DNA of 35,032 nt, from assembly GCA_002878135.1 (NCBI GenBank), contig PNIT01000176.1:1-35032 (forward strand). Direction: 5' to 3'. The translations under genes and the position numbers were made by a program. The DNA comes from Candidatus Aciduliprofundum sp. (GTDB lineage Archaea > Thermoplasmatota > Thermoplasmata > Thermoplasmatales > ARK-15). Positions 1 through 6,775 of the stretch are shown here, in pieces. The first letter of the stretch is position 1. Each line of letters opens with the position of its first letter. The notes beneath the pieces are model-generated. The model did not search any database and was not told the origin of the DNA. It saw only the letters and a program-made list of their open reading frames with translations.

Positions 1-786
1 TGCATAATCATCAGTATCTATATTTCTCACCAGCCTAAGGAAAAGGTAATTATAGCTTACACTATTGTTATATTTTCTGAGTATCTTCATTGCATCAACT
101 ATTTTGAAATGCTTTTCCAGGCTTTTTTCAATAAAAACCTCATGTATGAGTGGTGAGAAATTGCTTGTACCGCAAACACCCCCAGATGCACCCATGAGAA
201 CTGAGGGTAGGAGTAAATCATCCCTCCCCTGGAATACGTATACCTTTCCTGGTAGATCCGTGAAATAAAGGTTGAATTTTCTCATGTCACCCGAACTATC
301 CTTTACACCAACTATGTTTGGATATTCCACCATCAGCCTCGAAATTGTTGATGCATCAATATAATTCCCTGAAAGCTCTGGATTGTTGTATATGAATATA
401 TCCATGTCTAAATTTTCAGCAATGATCGAATAATAGTTGTAGAGATCTTCCTGCCCGAATTTCAGATAGTATGGAGTTATGACAACCGCACCATCATAGC
501 CCAGGTCCACAGCCTTCCTTCCAAGTTCAACAGTTTCATCAATGTTGTTCCTGCTTATGCCAGCAAGTTTTATAACGTTCTTCTTCAGGTTTTTTGCCAC
601 GTATTCAAGTATCTTCTCATGGTCCTTCATTGAGAATAGTGTAAAGGCACCTGTAGATGATCCTGGAAAAACACCCTCAATGCCATTTTCAACCAGGAAA
701 TCCAGCAAAAATCCAAGTGATTCATAATCAACATTATTCTTCCTCACCGGTGTTATTAGTGGAGTTATTATGCCTCCATAATTCAT
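1..786 (-). CDS. DapA/KDG-aldolase family lyase, 3' end cut by window edge
   Basis: This is a class I (Schiff-base) aldolase of the dihydrodipicolinate synthase / 2-keto-3-deoxygluconate aldolase superfamily. I translated 262 codons by hand; family members are usually about 290 residues, so roughly 30 C-terminal residues lie outside the window. Visible marks are the N-terminal ITPLITP, the GSSTGAF loop (substrate carboxylate binding), TPYY and YNNPELSG (catalytic tyrosine region), and GVKDSSGD, which carries the Schiff-base lysine. The ATG follows a GGAGGT ribosome binding site that overlaps the stop of the upstream amidotransferase-like gene (5-base gap), so the two are translationally linked. 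Thermoplasmatales use a KDG aldolase in the non-phosphorylative Entner-Doudoroff route, which is one plausible role. DapA itself, or another 2-oxo-acid lyase of the family, cannot be excluded from the sequence alone. Confidence 0.85.
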   Translation of the reverse strand, partial: MNYGGIITPLITPVRKNNVDYESLGFLLDFLVENGIEGVFPGSSTGAFTLFSMKDHEKILEYVAKNLKKNVIKLAGISRNNIDETVELGRKAVDLGYDGAVVITPYYLKFGQEDLYNYYSIIAENLDMDIFIYNNPELSGNYIDASTISRLMVEYPNIVGVKDSSGDMRKFNLYFTDLPGKVYVFQGRDDLLLPSVLMGASGGVCGTSNFSPLIHEVFIEKSLEKHFKIVDAMKILRKYNNSVSYNYLFLRLVRNIDTDDYA

Positions 787-791
787 GGAGA

Positions 792-1517
792 TCAGACCTC
801 CTGCAGGATAGATCTCTCAACAGGTTCTACATTGCCGGAAATAACCCTGTGCTCAAGGTCTATGAGGCCAAGGTAGTATGCGATGGTGGATGAAACAACT
901 GCCCTGTTATCTCCTTCAAGGTATTTGAACAGTGTGAGATATTTTTCCCTTGTGCTGAATTCTGAATAATAATATCCCCTGAGGGAGGATCTACTGTTAA
1001 CAAGGAACATCAGGTTGAGAGTCTCGTTTGCCCCCAGGTCGTGAACAGTATCTATCATCTTTCTAATTCTTGTGTATGAATCACCATCCATAATGGATAG
1101 AATGAATGCAAGCACCTCAGTATCAGTCTTATTCCTGAACTCAATGTTGAACTCCTTACCGAGTATCTCCTTCTTCACATGGCCATTGTGCGCTATGTAT
1201 ATTGTCTCCTCACCCTGAACCCTGTAGGGGTGTGAATCGTTTGCACCATTTATGGGCTCCCCTGTTGAAGCAAGCCTTGCATGGAACATGGCATAGGATC
1301 TTTCTGGAAAGATGTTCAATGGCATAATATACTCATATATTGGAATTGAACTCCTCCAGTAAATCTCCTCATTCTCGGAGAGTATTGCAATACCCCAGCC
1401 ACTGTTGTGGGATCTGTTTTCAAGGAAAACATCCCTTTCAGATGCAAAGAGAAGTGATCTGTAAAGCCTGGCATTGAAATTCCTATCGCCTGAGGAAATA
1501 AACATTCTGCAGTCCAT
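792..1517 (-). CDS. Class II glutamine amidotransferase-like Ntn hydrolase
   Basis: The 241-residue protein has the layout of a stand-alone class II (Ntn-type) glutamine amidotransferase domain of the YafJ/EgtC kind. It has a near N-terminal Cys3 in MDCRMF, NSGWG at 38-42, HARLAS around Arg81, NDSHP at 93-97, the oxyanion HNG at 110-112, and TDTE at 131-134. In this family the nucleophilic Cys normally follows the initiator Met directly. Here an Asp intervenes, and no alternative start codon lies between them, so exposing Cys1 would need removal of two residues. It sits between an HTH/coiled-coil gene (22 bases upstream) and an aldolase-family gene (5 bases downstream). No synthetase domain is fused, so the acceptor of any ammonia, or an alternative amidohydrolase role, is unknown. 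No clear SD precedes the ATG. Confidence 0.8.
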   Translation of the reverse strand: MDCRMFISSGDRNFNARLYRSLLFASERDVFLENRSHNSGWGIAILSENEEIYWRSSIPIYEYIMPLNIFPERSYAMFHARLASTGEPINGANDSHPYRVQGEETIYIAHNGHVKKEILGKEFNIEFRNKTDTEVLAFILSIMDGDSYTRIRKMIDTVHDLGANETLNLMFLVNSRSSLRGYYYSEFSTREKYLTLFKYLEGDNRAVVSSTIAYYLGLIDLEHRVISGNVEPVERSILQEV

Positions 1518-1539
1518 AGGGAAAGTATATCATTTTTAA

Positions 1540-2517
1540 TTATTTCATCTTTGGCTTTACCTTCTTAAGGTATTCCCTTATCTCATTCCTCATTGATCTT
1601 ATCTGGTTTTCAAGTGACTTTGCCTCTTTCTTTAGGTCATCAACATTCTTTTCATAGAGTAGTTTGTCTTCAATTAGATCATCCATCTCCTTCATGTATT
1701 TCTGCAATTTTAATCCCCTCCTTTCCAAATCCTCCTCAAGATTTTTTATGAACGAAACTGAGAGACCAAGGTCCATAAGACCTTCGAGATAATCCACAAG
1801 CCTGATGAACTGCTCAACACCAAGACCCCTTTCATTCATGGTCCTTATTGCCCTTGAAATCTCCATGAGGTCCTTCTTGCTGTAATTGAGTTTCTTTGCA
1901 TCGAGGATGAAATCCTTTATGTCCTCGTGACCCATATCAAGATGTCTTTCCATGAAAAGAAGTATTTCTAGGTATTCTTTTCTTCTATTTATTTCCCTTT
2001 CCAATTCAAGGACCCTCTCTTCAAGTTCCCTTTCTTTGGACTCAAGCTCTGATATCCTTCTTTCGCTGGAATCAATATTTTCCTTCAATTCCCCAGCTCT
2101 TAAAACCATCCTATCAAGTGCCTGCGGTATCTCGGAATAGTCTATTCCAGAATATCTGTTCAATTTCATCATTCTCAGTGAATTCTCTATTAGAGATTTT
2201 CTCCTATCTTCTTCCATATTCTTCAGTGAGATTATGAACCTCATTACCTCCTCCTTATCCATATCCCTGAATATCTCGTAATAATAGTATCCTTGGACTA
2301 TGTCCTCAGGTTTAAGATCCTTCTCAAGCATCAAAGATGCAATCTGCCTGATGTAATAATCATCATCGTAGAGCTTGAAATAACCGTTTATCCATTCATT
2401 CAATATCCTCTTAATCTCTTCAATTTCAATGTTGTATTCCCTTGATAAATCGCTTAAATTTTTCCCCTTCAGGTAGGATCTAATCAATTCTCCTTTTATC
2501 TTTAATGGAATTTCCAT
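1540..2517 (-). CDS. HTH-containing coiled-coil protein of unknown function
   Basis: I do not recognise a named family for this 325-residue, highly charged protein. Residues about 8-45 look like a helix-turn-helix (a Lys/Leu-rich helix, then LSREYNIEIEEI, then a third helix). Residues about 50-130 form an alpha-helical domain with an unusual YYYYE run. Residues 135-185 and 255-325 have clear heptad patterning rich in Glu/Lys/Arg and Leu, predicting two long coiled coils joined by a helical linker. No signal peptide or membrane segment is seen. It is the first gene of a three-gene minus-strand unit (amidotransferase-like, then aldolase-family). It is divergently transcribed from the SQR-like gene, with which it shares a symmetrical promoter region. 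DNA binding coupled to oligomerisation is an inference from architecture; a structural role is equally possible. Confidence 0.8.
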   Translation of the reverse strand: MEIPLKIKGELIRSYLKGKNLSDLSREYNIEIEEIKRILNEWINGYFKLYDDDYYIRQIASLMLEKDLKPEDIVQGYYYYEIFRDMDKEEVMRFIISLKNMEEDRRKSLIENSLRMMKLNRYSGIDYSEIPQALDRMVLRAGELKENIDSSERRISELESKERELEERVLELEREINRRKEYLEILLFMERHLDMGHEDIKDFILDAKKLNYSKKDLMEISRAIRTMNERGLGVEQFIRLVDYLEGLMDLGLSVSFIKNLEEDLERRGLKLQKYMKEMDDLIEDKLLYEKNVDDLKKEAKSLENQIRSMRNEIREYLKKVKPKMK

Positions 2518-2664
2518 AGGGATGAAAATAGGGAAATATATATTAAATTATCCAGAAATCTTACTTTTAATTTAAAAAATTTTTAAAGGTAATCTATTTC
2601 CTGCACAAACCTTTAAAAATAAATTAATATACATAAATTCTTTTATCCTATTGAGTGATCTTAG
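2518..2664. promoter_or_regulatory. Divergent promoter region with 12-bp inverted repeat
   Basis: This AT-rich spacer separates the HTH/coiled-coil gene (minus) from the SQR-like gene (plus). It contains a perfect 12-bp inverted repeat, ATTTTTAAAGGT at 2579-2590 and ACCTTTAAAAAT at 2609-2620, with an 18-base spacer. Each arm reads outward as an archaeal BRE/TATA-like element (ACC then TTTAAAAAT), so the simplest reading is two near-identical back-to-back core promoters. Predicted starts about 25 bases out (roughly 2555 and 2645) give leaders of 20-40 bases. A dimeric regulator could also use the symmetry, but no evidence separates the two readings. Confidence 0.6.
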
Positions 2665-3807
2665 ATGAGAGTAATTGTTGTTGGTGGCGGAGCAGGAGGA
2701 ACAATCGTTGCAAACAGGCTTTCAAGATTGCTTTCAGATAACGTTGACAGGGGTGAGCTGGAGATCGTTGTTCTTGACAAGAGTGAATATCACTATTATC
2801 AGCCAGGATATCTATTTGTAGCCCTGGGGGAGGAAGAACCTGAACATTTCATAAGAAAGGAGAGGGAACTCCTTGATGAAAATATTAAATTCTTCCATGG
2901 TGACCAGGGTGAAGTTGTGAAGATTATGGCTGCAGAGAATAAACTCCAGACAAAGGATGGAAGGATATGGGATTATGATTATATTGTACTTGCACTGGGA
3001 TCCATTCCGTACCTAGATGCAATACCTGGTCTGAAGGAGGGATCATACAGTTTCTATACAATGGAGGATGCAATCAAGCTGAGGGATGCCATCAATGATT
3101 TCAGGTCGGGGAAGGTTGTGGTGGGTGTTTCTTCATTACCATATAAATGCCCCGTTGCACAGTACGAGATACTCTTTGCACTCCATGATCTTTTTATAAA
3201 GGAAAAGAAGGATGCAAAGTTTGAGTATTTCTTCCCACTAAAGGGTACACATCAGCACCCTGCAGTAAGTCCTGTGGGTGAGAGATGGATGGTGGAGAAG
3301 GGTATAAAGATAATATCACCATTCAATGTTACCAGGGTGGATCCGGATAAGAAGGTAATATACTCAAAGGAAAATATTGAGATAAAATACGATATGCTGA
3401 TTGTTATTCCACCTCACATCTCACCAAGGGTGGTGAGGGATTCGGGCCTAGCTGATATGTGGGTTCCCACGGATCCATACACGCTTAAGTCTTTAAAATA
3501 TGACAATATGTATCTTCTGGGGGATATTACGGACATACATGGTGTACCCAAGGCAGGTTCTGTGGCAGAATACCAGGCTTCAGTTGTGGCCAAGAACATT
3601 GCATCCAGGATAAAGAAATCCGGTACAGTTTACAAATATGATGGAAGCGCATTCTGTTTCATAATGCACAGCATGGATGAGGCAGGTTATCTCTACATGG
3701 CATACACAAAACCACCCGTAATATCACTTCCATCAAAGTATGCAAAATGGATGAAGATGCTATACAATGAACTTTATTGGGGAATGTCTGCAAAGGCGGA
3801 GATATGA
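2665..3807 (+). CDS. Sulfide:quinone oxidoreductase-like FAD protein
   Basis: The 380-residue flavoprotein belongs to the pyridine nucleotide-disulfide oxidoreductase superfamily, SQR-like branch. Marks are the dinucleotide-binding GGGAGG at 7-12, the HYYQPGYLF segment at 43-51 typical of SQR-like proteins, the second nucleotide motif YIVLALGS at 106-113, Cys162 in YKCP, the FAD-binding LLGDITD at 284-290, and Cys331 in AFCFI. Cys162 and Cys331 align by context with the disulfide-forming catalytic pair of characterised SQRs; I see no equivalent of the additional third cysteine. SQRs oxidise sulfide to sulfur species, pass electrons to membrane quinone, and sit on the membrane through C-terminal amphipathic helices; YNELYWGMS at the end fits. 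It is followed 11 bases on by the DUF1641-like gene. Sulfide itself as substrate is an inference; other SQR-like activities are possible. Confidence 0.82.
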   Translation: MRVIVVGGGAGGTIVANRLSRLLSDNVDRGELEIVVLDKSEYHYYQPGYLFVALGEEEPEHFIRKERELLDENIKFFHGDQGEVVKIMAAENKLQTKDGRIWDYDYIVLALGSIPYLDAIPGLKEGSYSFYTMEDAIKLRDAINDFRSGKVVVGVSSLPYKCPVAQYEILFALHDLFIKEKKDAKFEYFFPLKGTHQHPAVSPVGERWMVEKGIKIISPFNVTRVDPDKKVIYSKENIEIKYDMLIVIPPHISPRVVRDSGLADMWVPTDPYTLKSLKYDNMYLLGDITDIHGVPKAGSVAEYQASVVAKNIASRIKKSGTVYKYDGSAFCFIMHSMDEAGYLYMAYTKPPVISLPSKYAKWMKMLYNELYWGMSAKAEI

Positions 3808-3818
3808 GGTGATGAAAT

Positions 3819-4658
3819 ATGGTAAAGAAAACGGATGTAGCAAACAAAAATACGCACTCACTGCTTGAATTGATGGATCTTGTTAAGAGGGACGAACTTG
3901 TAAGGGTAATAAACAAGGTAATAGAGCTCCAGAAGGATGGCACAATAGATAAACTCCTCGCCGTTCTTGAGATACTTTCAAAGGATAAGACAGTTGAAAG
4001 GCTTTACTTCAAGGTTCAGGATCTATCAGAGAAGGGAACATTATCAAAGATGCTGGAGGGTAATCTACTGGACAGGCAGCTTGATGCACTCCTCAAGCTC
4101 TTACAGGATGGATCCCTGCTTAAGCTGATAGACATAGTGCTTGATCTCCAGAAGAAGGGTATACTGGATCAGCTTGTTGATCTACTTTCAAAATCCACAG
4201 TTCTACTGGATAGGCTCATGGAACTCCAGAAACAGGGATATATCGATATAAATTCAATATCCAGGTTGCTTGAGAAACTCCTTGTGATGATGAAGGAGGG
4301 AACGTTTGAAAAGCTACTCTCATTGCTGTCACCTCAGCTCATAGAGCTGGCATCCGCTCTTGTTGATTTGCTTAACTCTGAGGAATACAAGGAATATGTT
4401 CTAGAGCTCGGTTCCAAACTCTTCATACTTGTGGATAAGATAATTGAGCTTGACAGGAGGGGAATGCTGGATATTTCAAAGATATCCTCCCTTGTTGAGA
4501 AGTTTGTATATATGCTCAACAATGGAACATTCGACAAGCTCATAGATCTATTGACAATGCTATCTGCTCTTCTGGATGCGCTCAATGATGAGATGGTTAA
4601 GAGCATCGCACAGAAGGCAAACAAGGCCCTTGAGATGCTTGAGCCAGGAAAATTATAA
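3819..4658 (+). CDS. DUF1641-like helical-repeat protein partnered with SQR-like gene
   Basis: The 279-residue, all-helical protein is built from an irregular repeat of about 25-30 residues with the pattern L-(K/R)-x-G-(T/I/M)-(hydrophobic)-D-K-L. Examples are LQKDGTIDKLL, LSEKGTLSKML, LQKKGILDQLV, MKEGTFEKLL and LNNGTFDKLI. This resembles the DUF1641 family, which in archaea and bacteria is often encoded beside pyridine-nucleotide-disulfide or formate dehydrogenases; Bacillus YrhD is the short example. It has no transmembrane segment and no cysteine cluster. The ATG has a GAGGTGAT site starting at the stop of the upstream SQR-like gene, so the two are co-translated. A scaffold or membrane-docking partner for the flavoprotein is the contextual guess; no biochemical function is known to me. 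It is longer than the usual DUF1641 proteins (about 100-200 residues). Confidence 0.75.
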   Translation: MVKKTDVANKNTHSLLELMDLVKRDELVRVINKVIELQKDGTIDKLLAVLEILSKDKTVERLYFKVQDLSEKGTLSKMLEGNLLDRQLDALLKLLQDGSLLKLIDIVLDLQKKGILDQLVDLLSKSTVLLDRLMELQKQGYIDINSISRLLEKLLVMMKEGTFEKLLSLLSPQLIELASALVDLLNSEEYKEYVLELGSKLFILVDKIIELDRRGMLDISKISSLVEKFVYMLNNGTFDKLIDLLTMLSALLDALNDEMVKSIAQKANKALEMLEPGKL

Positions 4659-4680
4659 AAAATTTTTTATGTTTTTTCTT
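4656..4680 (+). terminator. T-rich terminator at convergent gene ends
   Basis: Two T runs (TTTTTT and TTTTTT, separated by ATG) follow the stop of the DUF1641-like gene. The A-rich complement precedes them, so the same 25 bases can act as an oligo-T archaeal terminator for plus-strand transcription. They reach into the last codons of the minus-strand SQR-like gene. Only 8 bases separate the two reading frames. Confidence 0.5.
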
Positions 4681-5857
4681 CTGCAGCGTAGAGTTCAAGC
4701 AACCTTTCAGGCTTTGTGAGGTCGAAGTAGAGATCGAATATATTGTCTATCTGTGACTGCAGTGTCATCCAGTATATCCTTGCCATCATCATCTTCATTA
4801 GATGCTTGAGCCTATCGGGTGGATATGGTACAACAGGATGCTCGTAATCTGCGATAACGAATGTTCCAAGACCATAACCTAGGTCAAAGGGGCAGTTTAT
4901 CCTTCCATTGAATTTAGAATCCAGCCCATGGAATAGATCCGCCACCACCTTTGCCTCAAGGTGTGCAGTAACACCTGTCTTGGATGTTGGCAGATTGTTT
5001 GTATCCCCCAGGGCAAATGCATCATCGAAGCCATTCACCCTCATGATGTACTTGTCCACCTTGACAAAACGGTCATCATCTATCACATTCTCCGGCTCAT
5101 ACTTGATCCTCACACCCCTGCAGGGTGGAACAATGGCAGGGAAATCGTATTTGATCTCCTCCCCCTCCATGGATATTATCTTTCTGTTAACTGGATCCAC
5201 GCTATCAACATTGAAGAATGGTACTACCTCTATACCCCTTTCCTTAACAATGGGCTCCACTATCCTGTTCATGGGCTCTGCAGGATATGCCCTTGGGAAT
5301 GGTGTAAGGAATATGAACCTGGTCTTGTTCTTCAGTCCCTTTTTATTTATGTACTCTTCGGCCATTAAAATACCCTCAAGCATGGATGGCGGGCATTTGC
5401 ATATTGTGCTTGATTGTGCGAGGACGAATGTTCCACCGTTGAAATCCTTGAACTTATTCCATAGCTTCCTTGCATTATCAAGTGTGCTGTGATAATCACC
5501 ATATTCATTATGAACAGTTTCAAGACCGGGTATTGTGGATACATCTGGTGTGGTTCCGGTACATATGGTGATGAAATCATAGTCATACTTCCTTTCAGAT
5601 ATTGTCTTCACATACCTGTCATTCAGGTTTATCTCCACCACCTCATCCTTGTAGAATTTAACGCCTGGTTTTATCAGGTCACTTATTCTCCTGTATATCT
5701 TCCTGTTTGATCCCTTGAATGCCACGTAAAGGTACCAGGGCTGATAGTAATGGTATTCGCTCTTATCAATTATTGTAATTTCATAATCTTTCAGGTTCAG
5801 GGAATTTGCTAGTATGATACCGCATCCACCACCGCCTATTATAAGTACCTTCTTCAT
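4667..5857 (-). CDS. Second SQR-like FAD oxidoreductase
   Basis: The 396-residue paralogue of the SQR-like protein at 2665 has GGGGCG at 8-13 (Cys12 replaces a motif Gly/Ala), HYYQPWYLY at 36-44, an ICTGT motif at 98-102, C153-K-C155-P-P (active-site type cysteine) and the FAD-binding ALGDTNN at 282-288. A second candidate redox cysteine, Cys322, lies in NCPFDLGYG. The C-terminal region (350-395) is amphipathic and Trp/Tyr/Phe-containing, as in SQR membrane-docking segments. I chose the ATG at 5857 because GGTGAT lies directly upstream; an in-frame TTG at 5881 would add eight residues that do not resemble the family. It is transcribed towards the SQR-like/DUF1641-like pair and ends 8 bases from it. 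Its likely role is electron transfer from reduced sulfur or a related donor to quinone. The two paralogues may differ in substrate. Confidence 0.82.
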   Translation of the reverse strand: MKKVLIIGGGGCGIILANSLNLKDYEITIIDKSEYHYYQPWYLYVAFKGSNRKIYRRISDLIKPGVKFYKDEVVEINLNDRYVKTISERKYDYDFITICTGTTPDVSTIPGLETVHNEYGDYHSTLDNARKLWNKFKDFNGGTFVLAQSSTICKCPPSMLEGILMAEEYINKKGLKNKTRFIFLTPFPRAYPAEPMNRIVEPIVKERGIEVVPFFNVDSVDPVNRKIISMEGEEIKYDFPAIVPPCRGVRIKYEPENVIDDDRFVKVDKYIMRVNGFDDAFALGDTNNLPTSKTGVTAHLEAKVVADLFHGLDSKFNGRINCPFDLGYGLGTFVIADYEHPVVPYPPDRLKHLMKMMMARIYWMTLQSQIDNIFDLYFDLTKPERLLELYAAEEKT

Positions 5858-5971
5858 CTTATCACCGAATATCGTAATCAAATTTCTCTATAAAATATTT
5901 TCCAATTCCTAAATTTTTAAAAAAATTTCCTTAAAAATTTATCGAAATTAATCATTAAAATAACGAAAAAT
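5858..5971 (-). promoter_or_regulatory. AT-rich promoter of second SQR-like gene, with inverted repeat
   Basis: This very AT-rich stretch lies between the end of the MTA phosphorylase gene and the second SQR-like gene. It holds a perfect 11-bp inverted repeat, TAAATTTTTAA at 5910-5920 and TTAAAAATTTA at 5931-5941, with a 10-base spacer. A TATA-like AAAATATTTTATAG lies about 30 bases before the chosen ATG. The repeat could be an operator, two TATA elements, or a hairpin at the 3' end of the phosphorylase transcript; low complexity makes chance symmetry a real possibility. Confidence 0.4.
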
Positions 5972-6751
5972 TCAAACACCTGCCTCCTCCAGTACCCTTC
6001 TGCACTTTTTTGAATCAACCCTTTCAATATCATTTACTGAGGCCTTCAGTACCTCCTTTGCCTTGTACTCATTTTCCTTCATTATTTTAATTACCTCCTC
6101 CGCAGTTACAGGTTTTTCTGCCCATACATCGTAGTCCGTAATGGTGGCAAGGGTGCTGTAGCACAGTCCAAGTTCCCTTGCAAGGTTTATCTCGGGAACA
6201 AGTGTCATCCCTATGATATCGGCAAAGTTCCTGAAAATCCTCGATTCTGCCCTTGTTGAGAACCTTGGTCCCTCTATGCAGATGTATGTTACATTCTCAT
6301 GCACCCTGTAACCCAGGTTCTTTGCATTCCTTGCCATTATTCCGTTCATATCCTCACAGAATGGGTCAGCCATGGATACATGAACCACCTTGGGACCATC
6401 GTAGAATGTGTATTCCCTTCTCTTAGTGAAATCTATGAACTGTGAAACTATGGCAAGATCCCCCGGCCTTAGATTCTCCTTCAAAGATCCAACAGCGCTT
6501 ATTCCTATGATCTTCTCTATACCTATCTCCTTCAGGGCAAAGATGTTTGCCCTGTAGTTAATTTTATGCGGAGGTATCCTGTGCCCCTTATCGTGCCTGG
6601 GAAGGAATGCCACAGTAACACCAGATATGGTACCTATGCTTATGTAGTCCGAGGGTGAACCGTACGGTGTGTGCAAGATCATCTTTTCCTTCTCTTCGAA
6701 AATATCGCCTATACCGCTCCCACCTATTATTGCTACCTTTGCCTTCTCCAT
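5972..6751 (-). CDS. mtnP: S-methyl-5'-thioadenosine phosphorylase
   Basis: This enzyme cleaves methylthioadenosine with phosphate into adenine and 5-methylthioribose-1-phosphate, recycling the by-product of polyamine synthesis and other SAM reactions. The 259 residues match the family length. Motifs are GGSGIG at 10-15 (phosphate site), [12 protein letters not shown] at 51-62, NYRAN at 65-69, SAVGSL at 85-90, [13 protein letters not shown] at 158-170, GMTLVPE at 181-187, and TDYDVW at 205-210. The two aspartates at 206 and 208 are the pattern for adenine (6-amino) rather than hypoxanthine recognition. One deviation is Asp54 where PRHG is usual. The gene lies 24 bases after the MFS transporter gene. 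TTAAAATA about 20-25 bases before the ATG and the lack of an SD suggest its own leaderless promoter. Confidence 0.93.
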   Translation of the reverse strand: MEKAKVAIIGGSGIGDIFEEKEKMILHTPYGSPSDYISIGTISGVTVAFLPRHDKGHRIPPHKINYRANIFALKEIGIEKIIGISAVGSLKENLRPGDLAIVSQFIDFTKRREYTFYDGPKVVHVSMADPFCEDMNGIMARNAKNLGYRVHENVTYICIEGPRFSTRAESRIFRNFADIIGMTLVPEINLARELGLCYSTLATITDYDVWAEKPVTAEEVIKIMKENEYKAKEVLKASVNDIERVDSKKCRRVLEEAGV

Positions 6752-6775
6752 AAATTTGCATGGGGAATTGGTATT

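Noticed and set aside
65-727. Plus-strand open frames over the first gene
   Set aside because: The minus strand encodes a continuous aldolase-family protein across the whole stretch; the plus frames are short and featureless.
2579-2620. Inverted repeat as a hairpin riboswitch or terminator
   Set aside because: The arms lie upstream of both predicted transcription starts and read as mirrored TATA elements, so they are unlikely to be transcribed.
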